Assembly (NCBI RefSeq): GCF_030315685.1
Contig: NZ_JASXSI010000008.1
Coordinates: 1 to 64,000, forward strand
DNA length: 64,000 nt
Source: Gordonia sp. ABSL11-1
Lineage (GTDB): Bacteria; Actinomycetota; Actinomycetes; Mycobacteriales; Mycobacteriaceae
Reading direction: 5' to 3'
Shown: in pieces, positions 38,701 to 47,700 of the stretch
Position numbering within the stretch: the stretch's first letter is position 1
Layout: every line of letters starts with the position of its first letter
Notes under the pieces: generated by a model
What the model was told of the DNA's origin: nothing
Database searches by the model: none
What the model saw: the letters and a program-made list of their open reading frames with translations, nothing else
Translations under genes and position numbers: made by a program

Positions 38701-41700
38701 GACGTCCTCGGGACCTACCCCGGCGTCGACGAGACGTGCTGCGAGACCACGGACCCGAACATCGAGTTCACCGAAGGTGCGGGTGCCGTCGGGACCGCGC
38801 AGTGCCGGCGCGTCGGTATCGCGCGCGACCACGGCGTCGAACAACTCGTCGAATGTGCCCGGCGGAGCCGGCGGACGGACGACGTCGCGGCGCTCGTCGG
38901 GGGTCCGCACGTCGAGACCGCGCAGCGACGCATCCGGTTGTGCCGCCATGAATTCCAGGACCGCGACGAGTCGCTGTGCCATGGCCTCGACGGTGGGTCG
39001 GTCGAACAGGTCGGTGCTGTACTCGATCACGCCGCCGATCCGCGTTTCGCCCGACGTCGTGTCCTCGGTGAAGTCGAACGACAGATCGAACTTGGCGGTC
39101 GTCGGTCGGCCGGATCCGTCGCCACCGGCGATGTCGGGATCGGGCAGTCGGCCGTCGACATAGACGACCATGGTCTGGAACAACGGGTTCAGCGCCGACG
39201 ATCGTGACGCCGACACTGCCTCCACGACCTGTTCGAACGGGATATCGCGATGATCGAACGCCGCGAGGTCGGTGGCACGAACCCGTGCCAGCAACTCTCG
39301 AGGGGTCGGGTCGCCCGACACGTCGGTCCGCAGGACCAGGGTGTTCAGGAAGAAGCCGACAAGGCGGTCGAGGCGTGGATCGTTGCGGATCGTCACCGGC
39401 GTGCCGACCGGGATGTCGGAGCCACCGCCGAGTCGGGAGAGCAGCACTGCGACCGCCGAGTGCATCAGCATGAACATCGAGGTCCCGACACCATCGGCGA
39501 GGTCCCGCAACCGACCGGCCAGGTCGGGCTCGAGGAGCACGAAGACGCCGTCGCCGCGCCCGGTCGGACGTGGTGGACGAGAACGGTCATACGGAAGTGC
39601 GAGTTCGTCGGGCACGCCGGCCAACTCCTCGCGCCAGTACTGCAGCTGTCGCTCCCGTCGGTCACCGGCGACGGTCTCCCGCTGCCAGGCAGCGAAATCG
39701 GAGTACTGCAAGGGCAATTCGTCCCACTGCGGGTCGACGCCGGACAGCCGGGCGGCGTACGCCACATCGAGGTCGGCGCGCAACGGAGCCGCCGACCATT
39801 CGTCGGTCGCGATGTGATGGATGGTCACCACCGCGACAGCGTCGGTGGCCGTGACGCGGATCGGGATCTCGGTGGCGAGGTCGAACGCATGCGCGGCGCC
39901 GGCGAACAGTTCCTCGCCACCCGCGGCGTCGGTGACGACCACTCGAGGCCGGTCGACGAGCTCCGGCATCCCGTCGGGGTATCGGGTGCGCAACACCGTG
40001 TGCCTGCCGACGACATCGGCGATCGCCGCGCGCAGCACGTCGCGGTCGATCGGTGCCGTACCCGTGGGTCCGCCCGGGCGCCACAGCATCGGGACGTTGT
40101 ATGTCGCCGACGGCCCCGACATCGCGTGCAGTGTCAGCATCTGCTCCTGCCCGAACGAGAGGACAGGACTGTCCTCGGGGCGGCGCAGTAGTTCGACGAC
40201 ACCGGCCGGGTCGACCGTGTGGTCCGCGGATTCGAGGTGACCGGCGAGGCCGGCGACAGTCGGGTGATCGAACAGGACCCGCACGCCGAGGTCATACCCC
40301 AGCGTCGCGCGCACGAGATTCGTGACCTTGATCGCGAGCAGCGAGTGTCCACCGAGCGAGAAGAAGTTCGCGTCCACGTCGTTCACCGGTGCGCCGAGCG
40401 CCGCGCCGAAGATCTCGGCGAGGTCCGCCTCCAGCGTGGTCCGGGGCGACGTGCCCGTCGCCGAACCGCGCGCGGGCAGCGGCAGCGCCCTCCGGTCGAG
40501 CTTGCCGGTGTGATTGAGCGGCAACGCATCCACCACGACGATGGGTGCCGGGACCATGTGGGCGGGTAGCGTCGCCGCCAGTCTGCTGGTGATGGCCTCG
40601 ACGAACTCCTCGGACGTGACGGTGACCGCCTGGTCACCGACGACCCAGCCGATCAGCCGGTCTCCGTCGACGGCGACCGCGGCGCCGGACACACCGGGCA
40701 GCGATCGGATCGCTGTCTCGATCTCGCCGAGTTCGACCCGGTTGCCGCGCAGCTTGACCTGCGTGTCCGAGCGTCCGATGTACTCGAGTAGTCCGTCACG
40801 GCGTCGGACCAGATCACCGGTGCGATAGACCCGTGCACCCGGGATCTCACCGGTCGGGTCGGCGACGAACGTCGACGCGGTGAGGCCGGAGCGCGCGAGA
40901 TAGCCACGGGCGAGGGATGTCCCACGCACATGGAGTTCACCGACGGTACCGTCGGGTACCCGCCGCAGGGAGGTGTCGAGCACCAGGAGTTCGGTGCCGG
41001 CGATAGGGCGCCCGATCGGGACCGTCCGGGTGGTGGTGTCCGGTTGTGCGGTGTGGTCGGTGACGACCACTGTCGTCTCCGTCGGACCGTAGGCGTTGAT
41101 CAGTCGCAGGTCCGGCGCCTTGGTCAGGACGCGGTCCGCGAGATCGGCGGTGAGGGCCTCGCCACCGGCGATGATCTGACGCAGCCCGGGCACCGAGCCC
41201 AGATGCGGGACGAACTGCTCCAGCAGGGACGGCACGAACACGGCTGTGGTCACCTCGTGTGCGGCGATGATCTCGGCCTGGCGCCGGGGATCGAGCTGGG
41301 CGCCGGGCTCGGCGACGACGCCCGTGGCGCCACAGACGAACGGCAGCAACAGCTCCCAGACGGCGCCGTCGAAGCCGACCGGTGTCTTCACCAGGACGGC
41401 GTCCCGCGGGCCGGGTGTACCGCCGGGCATGCTCTCGAGCCGCCAACGCAGCAAGTTGACGAGGTTGCGGTGGCTGACGACGACGCCCTTGGGCCGTCCG
41501 GTCGATCCCGATGTGTAGATGACGTACGCCGGGTTGTCGGGGGCGGGTGTACCCGGAATGGGCACGGTGGGCTCGTCGACCGTCGGATCGGTGCTCGACG
41601 ACAGGTCGGCGACGACGTCGTCGGACAGCGTGATCTTCGGCAGGTCCGCAGGCAGCGGGAGCGCGGTCGCCACCGTCGACGCGTCGCAGATGATCGCCGC

Positions 41701-44700
41701 CGGCGTGCTGTCGTCGATCATCAGCGCGATCCGGTCGGCGGGGAGGTCGGAGTCGACGGGGAGGTAGGCGGCCCCGCTGTAGAGGACCGCCTGCAGCGCC
41801 ACCAGCTGCCCGATGCTGCGATCCATGATGACGGCGACGACGTCCTCGGGCCCGACGCCGAGGTCGTGCAGGGTGATCGCGATCCGGGTCGCGGCCCGAC
41901 CAAGTGCGCCGTAGGTCAGGGAGCGACCTGCGGTGTCGCGCAGCGCGAGCTGATCTGTATGCGCCGTCGCGGCGGCGCGGAGGAAGTCGACGACGGTGAT
42001 TCCCGGGACACCGGCCAACTGCTCAGGGCCGCTCTCCAGCTCTCGGAGGGCGTCGAGTTGCATCTCGTTCATCAGGTCGATGGTGTCGATGCGGACGTGG
42101 GGGTCGACCGCGACCGCGGCGAGGACGTGACGCAGGTGATCGAGCAGCATCCGGGCGGTGGCGGGGTCGAACATGTCCGTGGCGTACTCGAGTCCGACGG
42201 TCAGTTCGCCGGTGGATGTGATGTCGACAAACGTGAACGCCAGATCGAACTTCGCCTGAACCGCGGAGATCGGCTCGAATGTGGCCGGTGCGCCGAGGAA
42301 TTCGCCCGGGACGGCATCGAGCGGGAGGTACCCGACGGTGACCTGGAACAGCGGGTTGCGTCCTCGGACCCGCGGCGGGGCCAACCGCTCGACGATCTGT
42401 TGGAACGGGACGTCGGCATGATCGAACGCCGCCAGGTCGACGGTCCGGACGCGATCGAGGAGTTCGTCGAACCGTGGGCGTCCGCCGACGTCGGTCCGCA
42501 ACACCTGTGTGCCGACGAAGAACCCGACGAGATCGTCCAGGGCGGGATCCGTTCGGCCCGACACCGGTGTGCCCAGCGGGATGTCGTCGCCGGCGCCGGC
42601 CCGGTGCAGCATCGTGGCGACCGCCGCCTGCACGAGCATGAACATGCTCGCCCGGCGGGAACGGGCGATCTCGTGCAGCCGCGCCCGGCTCTTCGCGTCG
42701 AGCGTGATCGTCTCGGTCGCTGCGGATCCCGGGGAACCGGCCGGTCGGGGCCGGTCGCGGGGGAGCAGGAGCTCGTCGGGCAGATCGGCCAGGGTCTGCT
42801 GCCAGAAGTCCAGTTGGGCGGTGCCGCGCTCGGCGACACGACGTTGCTGCCAGATCGCGTAGTCGGCGTACTGCACCCGCAGCGGGGTGAAATCCGGTGA
42901 CATCCCTGCGATCCGGGCCGCGTACGCGATCGTGAGATCGGTCAGCAACGGACGGTCGGACCATTCGTCGGTGGCGATGTGATGCAGGGCGATGGTCAGC
43001 ACGCCGGTCGCGAAGTCGTGGTCTCCGCCGGTGATCTCGTCCAGGCGGATCCGGATCGGTGGCGCCGTCCGGAGTGCGAACGGTCGGGTGAGGGTCTGCC
43101 GCGCACGCTCGGTCACCATGGCCACGACGCCCTGCTCGTCCCCGTGGTCGGCGATGTCGACCTCACCGAACTCGACGACCTCGGGGATCTCCTCGACCGG
43201 GAGGACACGCTGGGCGGGTTCCCCATCGACGCTCTCGTCGATGACCGTCCGCAGGCTCTCGTGACGGAGCAGCAGATCGCGCACCGCCGCGCGCAGGGCC
43301 GTGCTGTCCACGGCCGCCCGCAGCCGGATGACGTGGCCGTAGTGGTAGGACACGTCGGTGGGATCGACCGCGTGCAGCACCCACAGCCGCTCCTGGGCAG
43401 GCGACAGCGGGATGCGGTCCGGTCGGGGGCCGACGTCGATGTCGGTGGCCGAACCGGTCATCCGTGCGCGCAGGGCCAGTTCTGCCGGGGTCCGTGCCTC
43501 GAAGAGGTCCCGGATGGCGACCTCCGCGCCGAGTTCGGTGCGCAAGGCCGCCGCGAGCTTCATCGCCGCCATCGAATGGCCGCCGAGCTCGAAGAAGTCG
43601 TCGTCGACGCCCACGGCACATACCGGTGCCCCGTCGTCGTCGTGCTCGTCGGCGATGCCGAGGACGTCGGCGAAGATCGCACACAGGTGACGCTCGAGGT
43701 CGGTCTCGGGCGCCCGTCGTGTGCCAGTGCGTTCGGGTTGCGGCAGCGCACGCAGGTCGAGCTTGCCGTTGACCGTCATCGGGAACGCGTCGACGGCGGC
43801 GAACAGGGTAGGCACCATGTAGTCGGGGAGCCGTGTCGCGAGCCTGCGCCGGATGTCGGCGAAGTCCGGCATCGCATCCGATTCGGTCGGGATGACATAG
43901 GCGACGAGGCGTTTGACGTCTGGAGCCGCCGGATCCGCGGTTGCGACGACAGCAGACGACGCGATTTCCGGGAATGCGGTCAACGCCGCGTCGATCTCGC
44001 CGAGTTCGACCCGGTGACCCCGGACCTTGACCTGGTCGTCGGTGCGGCCGAGGAAGTCGAGGTTCCCGTCGTCGCGGACCTTCATCAGGTCCCCGGTGCG
44101 GTACAGGCGGCCGCCGACGGCGAACGGATCGGCGACGAACCGTTCGGCGGTCAGATCCGGTCGGCCGAGGTACCCGCGGGCCGACCCCGCTCCGCTGATG
44201 TAGAGCTCGCCGGCGATGCCGGCAGGTACTGGCCGGAGCCACGGATCGAGCAGATGCGCGGTGGTGTTCCAGATGGGCGTCCCCACCGAGGAGGTGGGTG
44301 ACTCGTCGGTGCCGATGCCGAGCGTGTTGATGGTGTACTCGGTCGGACCGTAGAGGTTGTATCCGAAGGTATGTGGGTGTTCGCGCAGGCGGGTCCAGAC
44401 CGGCTCGGAGACCGCTTCGCCACCGAGGAGCACGAGGGGTGGGACGTGGTCGACGCCGTCGAGGAGGCCGTCGGCGAACAGTTGTGCGGCGTAGGTCGGG
44501 GTGACGTTGACGACGTCGATCCGGTGGTCGAGACAATAGGCGACGAGGGCGGCCGAGTCCCGCCGCAGGTCCTCGTCGCAGACGTGCACCTCGTGGCCCT
44601 CGACGAGCCAGAGGAGTTCCTCCCACGACATGTCGAAGGCGAAGGAGACGGTGTGCGCGATGCGGAGACGTCCGTGGATGCCTGCTCGACGGGCCACCGC

Positions 44701-47700
44701 GATCGCGGGTTCGAAGACCTTCTCGCGGTGATTGAGCTGCATGTTGGTCAGGCCACGATACGGGGTGACAACGCCCTTGGGCCTGCCCGTCGACCCGGAC
44801 GTGTAGATGACGTAGGCGGGTGAGTCCGGATCGACCTGCGGTGCAATCCATTCCGGCTCGATCGGCGCGGGTGGGCGATCCGCCGTCAGTACCGCGAGGC
44901 CGAGGCCGGCGAACCGGCCGGCGACCGCCGAGTGGGTGAGGATCAGCGACGGTGACGCGTCGTCGAGGATCGCGTGCAGGCGGTCGTCGGGGTGGTCGAG
45001 CTCGAGCGGCAGGTAGGCGCCGCCGGCACGCAGGATCGCGAACAACGCCACGACGGTCTCGATGCTACGCGGGATGGCGAGGGCGACAACGGATTCCGCG
45101 CCGACACCGTGATCGTGGAGGGCGTGGGCGAGGCGATCGACATCGGACTCGAGTTCGGCATAGGTGCGACGACGATCGTCGGACACGAGTGCGTCGGCGT
45201 CGGGGATCAGGGCAGCACGATGTGCGAGCAACTCGGACACGGTCGTCCGCGGCAGCGGGTGGACCGGACCGACGAGGGGGCGATCGGTCGGCAGGCCGGA
45301 GTCGAGAGACGCCACCGGCCGCGTCAGATTCCGCCCGATGCCGTCGAGCAGATACCGGAACCGGCGCACCACTGCGCCGGCGGCGTCGTCGGTGATGAGA
45401 TCGTCGCGGTATTCGAGTCGGAAGCGGATCGAGGCGCCCGGGGTGACGACGAGGGCGAGCGGGTAGTGCGTGTGGTCGAGGCTGCCCTCACCGATCAGAC
45501 CGTGCAACTGCGATTGGGTCCGCTCCTCCTCCTCGGTGCGGAAGTTCTGCAGGACGTAGAGCACGTCGAAGAGCACCGGGCGGCCGGTCTCCTGTTGCAG
45601 CCGTGCCAATCCGATGTGGTCGTGGGACATCAGGGTGACACGGTCGTCCTGGGCTCGGCGGAGGAGATCGCCGACGGTCTCGTCGGGACGCAGCACCGTC
45701 CGGACAGGCACCGTGTTGAGGAACAGGCCGATCACCGTGTCGATACCCGGCACCTCGGTCGGCCGTCCGGCGACGGTCGATCCGAACGCGATGTCGGTGC
45801 GGCCGAGTACCCGGGAGAGGGTGAGGGTCAACGCCGTCGACACGATCGTGTTGAGCGTGACACCGGCCGTGCGAGCATCGTCGCGCAGACGCGCGGACAG
45901 GTCCTCGCCGAGATCCACCTCGATGCGCCGTGGCGCACGCGGCGTCAGACCGACCGCGCGAGGCGCGACGAGCGCGGGCTCGTCGTAGCCGGCGAGATGA
46001 TCGCGCCACGCGGCGATGGAGGCCGCGTCGTCGGTGCCGTCGATCCACGCCAGATAGTCGCGCAGCGACGCCTCTCGCGCCGGCACGGGTGTGCCGTGCA
46101 GATGAGCGAGGAGCCGCGACACGAACACGCCTCCGGACCAGCCGTCCCACAACAGGAATCGGCGGTTGACGACGAGCCGGTCGTGTCCGCCGGGCAGGCG
46201 GATCAGCGTCATCCGCCACAGCGGGGCGTGCTCCAGCGCGAAGGGCACCGTGCGGTCGGCGGCGAGGACCCCCGCGATCCGCTCGTCGAGGGCGACGCCG
46301 TCCGGTGCCGTGGACTCGGTGTCGGTGAGGTCGACGACGGCGAGTTCGGGCTCGACGGTCGTCATGATCAGCTGGAGTGGCCGACCGTCGTGGTCGACGA
46401 ACGCCGCACGGAGTTCGGGATCGGTGCGCATCAGTTCGGCCGCGGCCGCGCGGAGCGCATCGGCGTCGATCCGGTGACCGAAGTCCAGCCAGAACTGTGC
46501 GGTGTAGATGTCGGCGTCGGAGTCGACCCGGGCCTGGTAGTAGAGACCTTCCTGCAGCGGTGTCAACGGCCACACCTCGTCGACGTCGCCGAAGCGGTCG
46601 CGCAATGACGCCATCGCGCGTTCGTCGAGCGGAACGAGGCGGGTGTCGGCCTCGAGGGCGACTGCCGTGGTGATCGCCTCGGCAACCGGCTCGGCGTCGT
46701 CCACGCGTGCCGGGTCGATGTCGACGTCGACCGCCCAGCCCGTGTCCGACCGCGTGACGGCAACGCTCAGGGCGTGATCGGTCGGCAGGCCCAGATCACC
46801 GATCAGGACAGTGGGTTCCACGATGTCGCCGCCGGAGATCGCGGCCGTGAGCGCTGTACCGATCTGCGGCGACAGGTGCCTCAGGACGTCGAACGCGGGC
46901 CCGGGTATCGCGTCAGGAACGGGATCGTCGGTGTTCAGCCGCGCCGGAGAGAGGGCTTGCAGTGGGCCCGCTGTGCGCTCGGCGCCGACTGGCCGCAGAT
47001 CCCTGACCAGATCGACCAGCAGGTCGTCGGGCATGCGGGTACCGAACACCCCGGCGAGTGCGCGCATGACGACCCGCGCCAGTACCGTCGGCGTCGCAGG
47101 TCCCGGTCGATGATCGGCCGGAGTGGTCAGCTCGACCCGTCGGACGATCCGGCCCGCGCGGGGATCGTGCAGCGGGACCGGCAGTGTGGCTCCGGGTGCG
47201 AGGATCTCGAGCCACCGCGGCAACGACGACGGATCCGCGGCGGCGGCGCTCAGCTCGGCTGTGACCTGTGCGAGAGTGCGCCGGACCGGGTCGATCTCGA
47301 TATGGCGACCGACCGCGAGGTCGTCGAGGGCAGTCTGCAGGTCTGACGAGATCACCTGGGCTGAGCGAGGATCGATCACCGCGGCGTCGGCGGCGATGGT
47401 GAGCTCGCCGGTCGACGGATCGAAGGTCGCACCCGACCCCGGTCCGCCCGCGTGACCCGTGGACACGGGCAGCGGGCACTGTCCTGAGGGCAGGGTGGAC
47501 AGCATCCACAGGACGGGGACGGGACGCTCGAGTGTCGTGCGCAGCGCGGCATGCCGGTCCACGATCGCGTCGACGACCGACTGGACCTGGTCGAGCGGTG
47601 TACCCGGTACCGCACGGGCGTACAGCAGACGTGGTGCCAGCACGGTGGGATCGACACCGGCCAGGCGCAGCCGATGCAACGCCGGCGTCAGGGCCGACGG